Source: Bacillota bacterium
Lineage (GTDB): Bacteria > Bacillota > Clostridia > Lachnospirales > Lachnospiraceae
Assembly (NCBI GenBank): GCA_023460575.1
Contig: JAEWPQ010000033.1
Span: 36,139 to 100,138, forward strand
Reading direction: 5' to 3'
Length of the DNA: 64,000 nucleotides
Shown here one piece after another: positions 35,221-44,651 of the stretch. Numbering within the stretch: position 1 is the stretch's first letter; each line of letters begins with the position of its first letter. The notes beneath the pieces were generated by a model. That model made no database searches. It was not told where the DNA came from and saw nothing but the letters and a program-made list of their open reading frames with translations. The translations under genes and the position numbers were made by a program.

Positions 35221-36159
35221 TCAGTCTTCACTTTTGCCTTTTACCGGACTATAGTGAACCCGGACTTTAATATCCTGATTATAATTTCCAAAACTACTTC
35301 CAAATATGGTCAATCCGCCTGCATTTACGGCATCTTCCTTTACCTGGAATTTTAATCTGATTGGGCTGCGTTTATCCAGTTTAAAATCATCAATGGTAAC
35401 GGAGGATATCTTTAAACCATCAATAAAGGTACCATACTGATTGACTACAATCATCTTAAGCAGGCCATACTGGTTCCAGTTGGGGAACCACCAGTCCGGA
35501 GTAAAAATCCCCGGAACATCGCCGAAATCCCCCGGACTGGTCCACGTTCCAAGTTCCACATTGTTAATGCTAATGGTAATATCGGAAGGCCAGTCATTGT
35601 TAATTCCAGGTGCTTCACTCCCGATTTCCACAGAAAATGTAATCTGGTCGATTTTTTGAAGAGGAGGCAGCAGATTGGGAATTACATATTCAACGTATCC
35701 TTTGGTAAACCAGACAATGTCAGCCTGATACCGGTCCGGGTGGGCAAAATAACGGGGATCATCCACTTCTCCAATAATTGTCCGGCTGCTGGCCAGACCG
35801 CATGTGGGCAGAACCTCATAATCGGAAAAATATCCGACTTTAATATCCGTGGTATAGGTGTTTTTTCCATCGTCACTTTGTTTCGGAGCTATATCCACCA
35901 GTAATTTATCCACATTCACACGGCATATTTTCTGGTTCCCGTGACCATTGTGTTCTGATATTACACAAATAAGGCCGCAGTCTTCCAGTTTCTTAATATG
36001 ACTGGTCAAAGCTCCATTGGTCACTCCTAAACTGGATGCCAGTTCATTCATATTCAGCTCGGTGTGCTCAATTAAAAGCTTTATAATCTTAATTCTCAAT
36101 TCCGATCCCAGAGCGATATAAATCTTCAGCCCTTCCTCAACATTTTTAATATGCAGCAT
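35221..36159 (-). CDS. ArsR-type regulator with a large beta-rich sensor domain
   Basis: A 312-residue protein. Residues 1-95 are an ArsR-like winged HTH (LNMNELASSLGVTNGALTSHIKKLEDCGLI). The remaining 215 residues are strand-rich with many aromatic residues (TPDWWFPNWNQYGLLKM, GTWTSPGDFGDVPG), resembling carbohydrate-binding beta sandwiches. It is the last gene of the arabinan operon, so it probably senses arabinose oligosaccharides. ArsR proteins usually lack such a domain. The start ATG at 36159 has GAAAGGATTTGTT before it. Confidence 0.75.
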   Translation of the reverse strand: MLHIKNVEEGLKIYIALGSELRIKIIKLLIEHTELNMNELASSLGVTNGALTSHIKKLEDCGLICVISEHNGHGNQKICRVNVDKLLVDIAPKQSDDGKNTYTTDIKVGYFSDYEVLPTCGLASSRTIIGEVDDPRYFAHPDRYQADIVWFTKGYVEYVIPNLLPPLQKIDQITFSVEIGSEAPGINNDWPSDITISINNVELGTWTSPGDFGDVPGIFTPDWWFPNWNQYGLLKMIVVNQYGTFIDGLKISSVTIDDFKLDKRSPIRLKFQVKEDAVNAGGLTIFGSSFGNYNQDIKVRVHYSPVKGKSED

Positions 36160-36282
36160 AACAAATCCTTTCGCGCAGATGCACAGTATACTATGAAAAA
36201 CCTTCTCTTTATTCTAACTATCATCATACATGAATTCGTGTTTTCATACAATACTGTTTTTTCAAATATACTGCGCTGCTCA

Positions 36283-37902
36283 TTACTCCCTGCTCCCCCA
36301 TATGCAGGTGTTATTATCTCCAACAGCAGTGAACGTCATCACCTGTTCTGCTGCCGTTTTTTCGTTATGCTGCTTAAAGAATACGCCATGATACTCCGTC
36401 CCCCCCATATTGATGGTAATATAATCATACCGGTCACCTTTTATTTTTTTCCACGTTCCTTCCCTGTCACCTCCAATTTTTCCGTTCGCCAGTAAAGTAA
36501 TTGATTCCGGACTGATCATTCCGGGTGAAGTATCCAGACCATGATTCACAAATTCATAGGTACCTGTAATATCGCTGTCCGGATAATGGCCTGCCTTTTC
36601 ATTCCGGTTCTCGTACACAGCCGTCACCGGCCATCCCTTTTGATTTAGAAATTGCTGGTGAACCCGGACCTCGTGATATTCCGTCCCCTGGTCAAACCTC
36701 TGGTGGTAAATCAGATAATGCTGCCCGTCTTCATCAATGAATGCCGAGTTATGTCCGGCTGCTTTATACCCTGTGTTGGTGCCGGCAAGCTTATAATTAC
36801 CAATCAGCTTAACGCCATACTGATCATTATTCCTATAACTGTCCGCTGCATGATTCCCTGCTGCATCCAGATAAGGCCCCGTGACCTCTTTTGACCGGAA
36901 CATGCGCATGTTATAGCCTCCATTGGCGGTCAATGCTCCATATGTCTCATATAAATAATAATATCCGGCTTCCTTATCATAGACAATATACGGTCCTTCC
37001 CCTGACTGATGGTTTCCGCCTGCAAGGTGAATACCAAAATACCGGTCCACATAATTTCCGCTTATGTTATCAACAGAATCCGTTCCGGGATACTTTGCAT
37101 CTCCTGTCTCTCTGTCCATTTCCAGCAGATAGATTCCTCCGGACCAGGAACCATAAACCATATAGAGCCTTTGACCTTGTGCATCAAAAAACAGTGTGGG
37201 ATCTATGGCGTTCGGACAATAGTTATGGTTCCATTCATCCCCGGTAAACCACTTTGTGCTTATGCCATTTTTCAATCTTCCGGAAGCAATCAGTTTTTTA
37301 ATATGAATGGCATCAGTATCCCAACGGGTATTTCTTCGACTATTTCCATCCGGCTTTCCGTTTTTTGTAAAACCGGAATAGACTACTGTGCCCACATAGG
37401 CGTAGGGCCCTTCTATGTCCTGTGACACTGCATAACCAATACAGGAGCGGCGCCATGTGGAAGAGGCACTGTAATAAATCATATATGCCCCTTTTGTTCC
37501 GTCCCCATTGATATAATAGGGATTCCAGATGACATCCGGCGCCCATACGGCATATTTCCCACCTGCACAGTCTCCGTCATTATAACCTGCCCAGCGAAAT
37601 GATTCTGCCAGATTAGCTTTTACATTTCCAAAAAGCCAGTTATCCGTAACATTGTCATAATCTTTGCCAAGAGATTTCCAGTCCACCAGATCCTTGGATT
37701 TTGCGCCTGCCAGATGAGAACCAAAAATATAATATTCTCCGTTATTGGCCTTGATTATGGACGGATCGTGCACAGATACCCGTTTCGGTGGTACATTTGC
37801 TCCCCCTGCTGTAATAGCAATAACGCCTGATATAAACAGAACCATAACCAATACTGCAGCACTAATCTTAACTGTTTTGATCTGTTTCTTTTCACTTCCC
37901 AT
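36283..37902 (-). CDS. Secreted GH43 endo-arabinanase
   Basis: A 539-residue enzyme with an N-terminal signal/anchor (about residues 12-33, no Cys lipobox). The five-bladed GH43 domain has the base Asp in VHDPSII, WAPDVIW, IDPTLFFD, and the acid Glu in SGEGPYIVYD. The C-terminal 100 residues form a beta domain as in Bacillus Abn2. It cuts arabinan outside the cell to oligosaccharides for the ABC importer upstream in the operon. The start is 4 bases after the AraQ stop. Confidence 0.88.
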   Translation of the reverse strand: MGSEKKQIKTVKISAAVLVMVLFISGVIAITAGGANVPPKRVSVHDPSIIKANNGEYYIFGSHLAGAKSKDLVDWKSLGKDYDNVTDNWLFGNVKANLAESFRWAGYNDGDCAGGKYAVWAPDVIWNPYYINGDGTKGAYMIYYSASSTWRRSCIGYAVSQDIEGPYAYVGTVVYSGFTKNGKPDGNSRRNTRWDTDAIHIKKLIASGRLKNGISTKWFTGDEWNHNYCPNAIDPTLFFDAQGQRLYMVYGSWSGGIYLLEMDRETGDAKYPGTDSVDNISGNYVDRYFGIHLAGGNHQSGEGPYIVYDKEAGYYYLYETYGALTANGGYNMRMFRSKEVTGPYLDAAGNHAADSYRNNDQYGVKLIGNYKLAGTNTGYKAAGHNSAFIDEDGQHYLIYHQRFDQGTEYHEVRVHQQFLNQKGWPVTAVYENRNEKAGHYPDSDITGTYEFVNHGLDTSPGMISPESITLLANGKIGGDREGTWKKIKGDRYDYITINMGGTEYHGVFFKQHNEKTAAEQVMTFTAVGDNNTCIWGSRE

Positions 37903-37906
37903 TCAT

Positions 37907-38755
37907 TCACCCCTTTACTGCACCGGCTGTCATACCTTCAATAAAATAATTCTGGAAACATAAAAATACTACCAATACCGGAAGAATTGCAAACATGGAC
38001 CCAGCAATCAATAAATCATAGTTATTACCGTAAGGCGTCAGCAGAGTATTCAGACCGATGGGCAGCGTAAATCTTCCCGAATCCCGGAATACCATCATGG
38101 GCCACAGCATGTTATTCCATGACCCCATAGCACATAAAATCCCCATAGCTGCAAATGCCGGCTTGGTTAATGGCAGCATGATCTTCACACAGATTCCAAA
38201 CTCAGTGGCTCCATCGATCCTTCCCGCATCCAGCAATTCCTTAGGAAGGGAAATCATGTACTGGCGGAAGAAAAAGATGGTGGAAGCACTGCATAAACCG
38301 GGAAGAATGACTCCTGCAGTCGTATCAATCAGTTTTAAATCTATCATCTCCTGATACAGAGGCAGCATCAGTATTTCAAACGGAACCATCATGGTTGCAA
38401 TCACCAGAAAGAATAATACATTCTTCAGTCTGTAATCATACATGGACAGACCATAAGCCACAAAATAGCAGATAATTAACGTCAGTACTACCGAAAGCAG
38501 CGTCAGTACCATGCTGTTTTTAAACCACATGAAATACTTTTTTGAATCCGCATTCCAGGAAAAAAGATAGTTATAGTTGCTAAATGACATCGTGGAAAAA
38601 TCCAGGTTAATGCTGAGTCCGCGCCGGATTAATTCTCTGCCGGGCCGAAAAGAAGCCAAAGCCCCTGCCACGACCGGAAACAATACCAAAAGACTCAGGA
38701 ATGCAAAGGCTGCCGATGACAGTATGGAAAGGAGTTTATTCTTATTAATATTCAT
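37907..38755 (-). CDS. Carbohydrate ABC permease (AraQ-like)
   Basis: A 282-residue permease of the MalG/AraQ class with six helices. The EAA loop is DAGRIDGATEFGICVKIMLPL. The C-terminus (NYFIEGMTAGAVKG) is diagnostic of the class. It forms the channel with the next permease. The ATPase is not encoded here; a shared MsmX-type ATPase elsewhere is the usual solution. Confidence 0.92.
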   Translation of the reverse strand: MNINKNKLLSILSSAAFAFLSLLVLFPVVAGALASFRPGRELIRRGLSINLDFSTMSFSNYNYLFSWNADSKKYFMWFKNSMVLTLLSVVLTLIICYFVAYGLSMYDYRLKNVLFFLVIATMMVPFEILMLPLYQEMIDLKLIDTTAGVILPGLCSASTIFFFRQYMISLPKELLDAGRIDGATEFGICVKIMLPLTKPAFAAMGILCAMGSWNNMLWPMMVFRDSGRFTLPIGLNTLLTPYGNNYDLLIAGSMFAILPVLVVFLCFQNYFIEGMTAGAVKG

Positions 38756-38757
38756 AA

Positions 38758-39654
38758 TTATTTTTCCTCCTCTTTAAAAGTCCCGTTCAGAATCAGCTGA
38801 ACCACATTAATAATAAGAGCCATTGCAAGGAGAGTCAGACCTACAGCCGAGGCATATCCCATCTGATTCTTTTCAATTCCTCTTTTATAAAGGTATCCGA
38901 CAATGGTAAGTCCAATGTTTTTCGGCGAAGCATTTCCTGCCCAAAGCATAAAGCTTTCCAAAAACATGGACAGTCCTGCATAGACGCTGATGGTCAGTAC
39001 ATAGATTGTGGTTGGTCTCAGCAGAGGAATGGTAATATAACGGAATTTGTTCCATGCAGTTGCCCCGTCTATGGATGCAGATTCGTACAGTGTGGTATCA
39101 ATGCTTTTGAGACCGGATAAGAAATACAGCATATTCACGCCGGTCCACCTCCAGCAGCAAAGGATTAATAATGCAAACATTGCAGAATTTTTTTCTTTCA
39201 GCCAGGGAATTGGTGCCTTTCCCAGATAGCTAAGAAAAACATTCATCTGGCCCGTTGGAAGTTCCGAAAACATCAGACGGAATAATGTACCAGAAATTAC
39301 GACTGATGTAAGGGCAGGCAAGTACAAAGCCCCTTTCCAGAATCCTTTTGCTCTGACCAGATTGCTGTCCATCAAAACAGCATACATCATTGGAAAAGGA
39401 ATCAGTAATACAATAGAAAAAAACATATAAGTAAGGCTGTTTTTAACAGCTGTATGAAACGTAGTGTCTCTCAGCAGCTTCCCATAATTTGCAAACCCGA
39501 TCCATTCAATCTGTCCCGGAAGAATATTTTGAAAACTCATTTTAACCGTACTGAACAGAGGATAAATCCAAAATATCGTAAAACTCAATATAAAAGGAAG
39601 CACAAATATAAAAGGAGCTGCTTTCTGCGAATAAAAAATCCGTTTAATTTTCAT
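38758..39654 (-). CDS. Carbohydrate ABC permease (AraP-like)
   Basis: A 298-residue permease of the MalF/AraP class with six helices and EAA loop ESASIDGATAWNKFRYITIPL. It ends 2 bases before AraQ and starts 25 bases after the binding-protein gene. Role: import of arabinose oligosaccharides. Confidence 0.92.
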   Translation of the reverse strand: MKIKRIFYSQKAAPFIFVLPFILSFTIFWIYPLFSTVKMSFQNILPGQIEWIGFANYGKLLRDTTFHTAVKNSLTYMFFSIVLLIPFPMMYAVLMDSNLVRAKGFWKGALYLPALTSVVISGTLFRLMFSELPTGQMNVFLSYLGKAPIPWLKEKNSAMFALLILCCWRWTGVNMLYFLSGLKSIDTTLYESASIDGATAWNKFRYITIPLLRPTTIYVLTISVYAGLSMFLESFMLWAGNASPKNIGLTIVGYLYKRGIEKNQMGYASAVGLTLLAMALIINVVQLILNGTFKEEEK

Positions 39655-39679
39655 TCATTTCCCTCCACTGTATAACGCA

Positions 39680-41050
39680 CTACTCTTCCAGTTCCAGATA
39701 TTCCTGGGCTTCTTTTAAAGCCTCATCTACGTCTTTACCGTCCTCCAGAACCTCGTTTAAGGTAGTCGTGCAGAAATAATCATTAATGGAAGGAGTCATC
39801 TTTGTAATGCTCAGAGTATTAATTTCTGATTTAACCTCATTTAAAACGTCAAAAGGATTTGTCTTAAAAAAACTGATGTATTTATTTGAAGAATCCTTCG
39901 TTACCTTATCATCCGTCCATAGTTTGGTATTACATACATCAAAACCAAGCTGCTCCCAAATCTGACCGCTTCCTTCTGAAGAACATTTTGCATATGTAAT
40001 AAAATTTGCTGCCAGTTCCGGATCCGAAGATTGTTTTGTTACTACAGTTCCAGTTCCTCCAATACCCACGGAGCGGTTCTGACCCTCTTTAAATACCGGC
40101 AATGGCGCCATAGCTATCTTTCCTTTCATTTCGGGCATATAATTTAAAAAGCGGCTCATATACCATAATGCTTTGGGGAAGGAAACGATATTTCCGTCCA
40201 GTATATTCTGGAATCCTTCTTCTAAATCAACATGCCCGGCCGGTGAGACCATGGCAATCTCGTCAGTCAGCCAGGTCTGCTGCATGGTAAGCATATTTTT
40301 CACGGATTCCAGTTCTACGTTTGGGGTACCATCCTTACCGGCTGCCCAGTCTTCACCATACTCAGACATTGCAATAGACATCCAGTCAATCCCTCCGGTA
40401 TCCACACTGGTCATTTTTACTTTTCCATCTGAGGCCTCTTTTAATTTTCTTCCTGCTTCCGTGTAGTCATCCCATGTCTTTATTTTTGTATAATCAATTC
40501 CATACTGATCCAGTATTTCCGTATTGTAATACATGACAGTCGCTCCTACATGGGTCGGTGCTCCGTAATAGTTCCCATCTTTTGAATAAACATCTAATCT
40601 GGATTGTACCAGATCACCCTGATATGGCTTCATTGCATCATTCAACGGATAAAGCTGTATATCTCCCTGAAGGAAGTTGGGAAACTGACCGATCTCCACA
40701 TCACAGAGGTCCGGTGCACCCTGCCCGGTCTGTAATGCCATGATCAGTTTATTATGCATATCGGCAAACGGATAAGTTGTAAAGGTAATCTGAATCTGCC
40801 GGTCCGGATTCTCCTTATTCCATCTTTCCAGCATATCCGCATAAAATGTATTATGCAGCTCAACAAACGACCACATATTCAGGTGTGTACCGGAATCCGG
40901 ACCCACTGTATTTACTACTTCTTTTTTGTCATCTGCAGCAGATTCCTTTGCATCAGCTTTTGGATCTGTTCCTGCTGCGGAACTGCATCCAGATAAAACC
41001 ATCGCCGCTGTTACGGCACCAGCCAGAAAAATTGATAATTTACGCTTCAT
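39680..41050 (-). CDS. Carbohydrate ABC substrate-binding lipoprotein (AraN-like)
   Basis: A 456-residue family 1 binding protein. The lipobox is LSGC with the lipidated Cys at residue 22, followed by an acidic, Ala-rich linker. The mature part has LNMWSFVELHNTFYADMLERW and GQGAPDLCDVEIGQFPNF. It delivers oligosaccharides to the AraP/AraQ permeases. AAAGGAGAAACAAT precedes the ATG. Confidence 0.92.
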   Translation of the reverse strand: MKRKLSIFLAGAVTAAMVLSGCSSAAGTDPKADAKESAADDKKEVVNTVGPDSGTHLNMWSFVELHNTFYADMLERWNKENPDRQIQITFTTYPFADMHNKLIMALQTGQGAPDLCDVEIGQFPNFLQGDIQLYPLNDAMKPYQGDLVQSRLDVYSKDGNYYGAPTHVGATVMYYNTEILDQYGIDYTKIKTWDDYTEAGRKLKEASDGKVKMTSVDTGGIDWMSIAMSEYGEDWAAGKDGTPNVELESVKNMLTMQQTWLTDEIAMVSPAGHVDLEEGFQNILDGNIVSFPKALWYMSRFLNYMPEMKGKIAMAPLPVFKEGQNRSVGIGGTGTVVTKQSSDPELAANFITYAKCSSEGSGQIWEQLGFDVCNTKLWTDDKVTKDSSNKYISFFKTNPFDVLNEVKSEINTLSITKMTPSINDYFCTTTLNEVLEDGKDVDEALKEAQEYLELEE

Positions 41051-41066
41051 ATTGTTTCTCCTTTAC

Positions 41067-41098
41067 ATTATATTGAATTAGTTTAGTTTTTTCTAAAC
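41067..41098 (-). promoter_or_regulatory. Inverted repeat and -10 before araN-like gene
   Basis: GTTTAG-6-CTAAAC is a perfect inverted repeat at 41081-41098, overlapping the position of the -35 for a TATAAT at 41067-41072. A related GTTTAG element lies upstream of the GH43 promoter near 42180-42191. Likely an operator for the arabinan operon. Confidence 0.4.
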
Positions 41099-41112
41099 AT
41101 TTAGACAAAAAA

Positions 41113-42081
41113 TTACACATCAAAAGAAAACACCGGTTCCCCCTCTTCATTCCACTTCACTTTCATGATCATTGTGTGCCGGTTTGGATCATAGAGAGCG
41201 TTTCCTTCTATTTCACCATATTCTCTCCCGTGATAAATACAATAATCAGTGGCGTTATCTTCTCCTTTTACAAAAGAATTATGACCAGGTCCAAAGATGT
41301 GCTTTGTTTCATCCGTCGCTAAAACAGGATTCCAGTATTTCTTCCATGCGTGTGGGTCCATTACGTCCTCAGTCTCATCAATGGTTAACATGCCCATGCA
41401 GTAATTACTTCCCGTATCACTGGCAGAGTAGGTCAGATAAATCCGCCCGCCGTGCTTTAAAACAGCCGGCCCCTCATTTACCCAGAAACCTCTCCGCTCC
41501 CAGTCATAATCCGGAGTGGACAAAAGGATATGTTCTCCTGATAATTTCCAGGGTGTCGCCATCTTAGAAAGATACAACTGGGATATCTTTTTTCCAGTGC
41601 CGGTTTTCTCTGCCCAGACCATATAATATTCCTTCTTATTCTGGAAAACAGTCGCATCCAGTGAAAAGTCCTGAAATGTAAAGAGATCCTCTTCTGATCC
41701 CTTCATTCTGCCCAGCTCTCTCCACGGATCAGTTATGGGATTCTGACCGGTGCACTGCAGAACATAAGGCCGGATCTCCCATTTGTTCTCCTGTTCTCCT
41801 GCAGCATAATAGATGTACCAGCAGCCATTTAAGTAATGAATTTCCGGAGCCCATATATGGCTTCCCTGGTCACCGCTTTCATGTTTGTACCATATCACAA
41901 GCTCGTAAGCAGTCTGTAAACCCTTAATCGTATCTGCACTGCGTAAAATAATTCTGTCATACTCCGGTACTGAGGCTGTGAAATAATAAGTTCCGTTGTC
42001 ATGCCGGAATATATATGGATCGGCACGCTGACGTATAAACGGGGTGTTAAACTCAACATCTGATGTATTTGGTCTTTTCAT
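41113..42081 (-). CDS. Cytoplasmic GH43 alpha-L-arabinofuranosidase/exo-arabinanase
   Basis: A 322-residue single-domain GH43 enzyme without signal peptide. Landmarks: RADPYIFRHDNGTYYFT (base Asp), WAPEIHYLNG, SLDATVF (Asp) and NEGPAVLKHG (acid Glu). It should trim imported arabino-oligosaccharides to arabinose. The ATG at 42081 is chosen because a TTG at 42147 that extends the frame is part of the promoter -35. It is the first gene of the operon. Confidence 0.87.
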   Translation of the reverse strand: MKRPNTSDVEFNTPFIRQRADPYIFRHDNGTYYFTASVPEYDRIILRSADTIKGLQTAYELVIWYKHESGDQGSHIWAPEIHYLNGCWYIYYAAGEQENKWEIRPYVLQCTGQNPITDPWRELGRMKGSEEDLFTFQDFSLDATVFQNKKEYYMVWAEKTGTGKKISQLYLSKMATPWKLSGEHILLSTPDYDWERRGFWVNEGPAVLKHGGRIYLTYSASDTGSNYCMGMLTIDETEDVMDPHAWKKYWNPVLATDETKHIFGPGHNSFVKGEDNATDYCIYHGREYGEIEGNALYDPNRHTMIMKVKWNEEGEPVFSFDV

Positions 42082-42118
42082 ACACTTATATTTGATCTCA
42101 CTTTCTATTTTTGTATAT

Positions 42119-42147
42119 ATTATACAACATAATTCATCTGATCTCAA
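42119..42147 (-). promoter_or_regulatory. Promoter of the arabinan operon
   Basis: -35 TTGAGA (42142-42147) and -10 TATAAT (42119-42124) with a 17-base spacer, 38 bases upstream of the GH43 ATG. Upstream at 42180-42191 lies GTTTAGATTTAG, similar to the repeat before the araN-like gene. Confidence 0.7.
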
Positions 42148-42229
42148 GTATCATTTTAGAAACTTATAAATTATTTTTTCTAAATCTAAACATCAACATC
42201 ACTGATTAACAAATACCGGTATTTTATGG

Positions 42230-42276
42230 GATGAAGAAACCGGAATATTGCTTTCATGGGCAACACTCCGGTTTTA
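42230..42276 (-). terminator. Terminator of the ABC/FtsX operon (copy 1 of a repeated hairpin)
   Basis: GCAATATTCCGGTT pairs with AACCGGAGTGTTGC with two mismatches and is followed by TCTTC on the minus strand. Its 24 bases at 42230-42253 are identical to 59622-59645, which is another terminator. Confidence 0.75.
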
Positions 42277-42293
42277 TAAATGTATGCATCCAC

Positions 42294-44651
42294 CTATAAA
42301 CTGCTGATGGTGTCTACAACAGACATATTGCGAATCCGCTTTGCCGGACCCTGTACAGCTAAAAGAACAGATAAAATAACAATTGCAATTATAACGGTCA
42401 TCTCTTCAAATGGCAGCTTCCATTGTTCCCCCCAATGAAAGGTTACCATGCTTGCATACAAATACCGATTTAGCAATAACCCAATAACAATTCCAAAAAT
42501 ACTCCCGGTGACTGCATAGGTAAAAGCCTCCGCAGTGATCATTTTTATTAACTGCCGGTTAGTTAGTCCAATGGCGCGGAAAACACCATACTGTTTCATA
42601 CGGGCTGAAACACTCATGGCAGTACTATTTACAATGTTAAAAATAGTAATCAACGCAATTACGGTCATAAATCCATAAATAAATAGCCCAAAGGAGTAAA
42701 AAGAACCGATAACACTTCGGTTGCCTGACCGTTTATCAGAGAATGTGACCCCTGTTCCAGCCAGACGATGGATTTCGTCAACATCGGAGTCTGAAACATT
42801 CTTAGACAGCTGCAGATCAATAATCGTATAATTCGTCTGCCCAGTCAGCTTCCGAAATGTATTCTCAGAACAAATAACCGTCCCCACTCCGGGCGCACTG
42901 TTAAACGGAACTGAAGATAGTAAACCTGTAATGTTGATCGTTGCGGACTGATTTCCTGTCTGCAGTGTGACTGTATCTCCCACCTTCACAGAATCCTGCC
43001 GGTCAAATACAATCAGTCCGCTATCTTCTCCCTTTTGAACTTCATCAACGGAGCCTTCCAACAAAAAACTTTTCGCCCAATGGAATTGATTATCCTCATA
43101 AGAGATCAGATTAACCCTCCTGACCTCCCCGTTTATCAAGGCGGGAACATCGTAAGCGAACATACGGCCATATGCCCGCTTAACCGCCGGATTCCTGCGG
43201 ACTTCGTCTATCAGAGCACCGTTAATTGAGCAGCTGTTATCTGGACTTACAATGGATATATCCGGTGTCCACGGCTTTAATGGAGTGAGCGAGTGATGCA
43301 TAAAATCGACAGTAACGGAAAATGAAAGAAATAAAATAATACTCAGCGAAAACGAACCAGTCATTAAAATAAAATTCTTTTTACTTGATACTGCGTGATA
43401 AATACCAAGGGTTGTTTCTATTTTAAACGGGGTTCTGACAACTTTGTGAACTGGAGATACTTCATTTCTGGTTCCTGAAACAGCCGCAAGCGGCGAGACT
43501 GCAGCAGCTCTTTTTGCCGGGGAGCGTGCAGCAAAAAAAACAGTCATTATTCCAACACAGATACCTGATAAAATGGCAGGCAGGCTTATTCCAAAAACTG
43601 CCATTCCTCCAAAGTATTTGGGGCTGAGATAACGAAGCATCGCACATAAGATCCAGATTACAACGATTCCCATGAAATTCCCCAGCGGAATGGCAATCCT
43701 GCACCAGCCAAACGCTTCCTTTTGAACAATCCGCATCACCTGTTTTGGCGTTGCACCGATGCATCGTATCATGCCGAAAAACTGCGTGCGCTGGGCAACA
43801 TTACTGTTTAGGCTGCTTGCAATCATCATAATGCCTGCAAGCAAAACCAGTAAAAATAAGACAGCAGCCGAACCATAAATCTGAATCATAAAAGAATTAC
43901 CGCTTTGCCCCAGTAAGCCTAAGAGTTTTGTGTTTTCTGATGACTGCTGATCCGATAATCCAAACTGGGTTTTTATATCACTGACCACTTTTTTTATATC
44001 GCAGCGTCTGGAAAACTGAACATAATAAAGGCTGTTATAATCAGCAGGTTCCCCGTTTATAACCGGAGAGTACAAAGAACGAAATTCACTGGTTGTCAAA
44101 ATAATGCCGTAGGAATCCTCCTCCATTGTTTTGCCGGACCCTTCCGTAAAACCGGAAATTGTAAATTGCATTCTTGCTCCATCAGGCCCATCCACTGTAA
44201 CCGTATCTCCCAGATCCAGCCTCAACATGGTTTTAGCATTTTTTGTTATCATAACCTCATTGTCTTTCTGCGGAAAGGTGCCTTCTGCAATAATTCCCGT
44301 GTGCATTTTTGTAATCCAGCTTTCTTCACTTCCACAAAGAACAGCATTCTTCCCCTCTAACGTATATCCCTGATCCCCGTTATAGTTAAGAACTCCATAC
44401 CAGGAGGATGCAGTTACTTCCGGACGCGCAGCGATCAGCTTTGCTTCTTCGTCACTTAACCCTTTAAATGCTGCATGCCAGCTTCCCTCTTCCAGATATA
44501 CCTGCATAATCTGACTGCGTACAGCCATATCGGCCATGCCAAAAATAACCGCAACCAGAAATACAGCCAGAACAATGCAGAACACTGACATTCTGTTTTG
44601 TCTTTTATGGACTTTGGCGGAGACTGAAACAAGATCAAGATAACTTTTCAT
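42294..44651 (-). CDS. ABC transporter permease with FtsX/MacB-type domains
   Basis: A 785-residue protein with an N-terminal helix, a large extracytoplasmic domain (about residues 40-245), three helices, a second large extracytoplasmic domain (about 440-650) and three C-terminal helices. Two FtsX regions are visible (MMIASSLNSNVAQRTQFFGMIRCIGATPKQ and STAMSVSARMKQYGVFRAIGLTNRQ, shown apart). The start at 44651 is set by GGGGAGGAAATGAGA; it overlaps the ATPase end by 17 bases. Likely role: peptide or lipoprotein handling in the envelope. Confidence 0.88.
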   Translation of the reverse strand: MKSYLDLVSVSAKVHKRQNRMSVFCIVLAVFLVAVIFGMADMAVRSQIMQVYLEEGSWHAAFKGLSDEEAKLIAARPEVTASSWYGVLNYNGDQGYTLEGKNAVLCGSEESWITKMHTGIIAEGTFPQKDNEVMITKNAKTMLRLDLGDTVTVDGPDGARMQFTISGFTEGSGKTMEEDSYGIILTTSEFRSLYSPVINGEPADYNSLYYVQFSRRCDIKKVVSDIKTQFGLSDQQSSENTKLLGLLGQSGNSFMIQIYGSAAVLFLLVLLAGIMMIASSLNSNVAQRTQFFGMIRCIGATPKQVMRIVQKEAFGWCRIAIPLGNFMGIVVIWILCAMLRYLSPKYFGGMAVFGISLPAILSGICVGIMTVFFAARSPAKRAAAVSPLAAVSGTRNEVSPVHKVVRTPFKIETTLGIYHAVSSKKNFILMTGSFSLSIILFLSFSVTVDFMHHSLTPLKPWTPDISIVSPDNSCSINGALIDEVRRNPAVKRAYGRMFAYDVPALINGEVRRVNLISYEDNQFHWAKSFLLEGSVDEVQKGEDSGLIVFDRQDSVKVGDTVTLQTGNQSATINITGLLSSVPFNSAPGVGTVICSENTFRKLTGQTNYTIIDLQLSKNVSDSDVDEIHRLAGTGVTFSDKRSGNRSVIGSFYSFGLFIYGFMTVIALITIFNIVNSTAMSVSARMKQYGVFRAIGLTNRQLIKMITAEAFTYAVTGSIFGIVIGLLLNRYLYASMVTFHWGEQWKLPFEEMTVIIAIVILSVLLAVQGPAKRIRNMSVVDTISSL

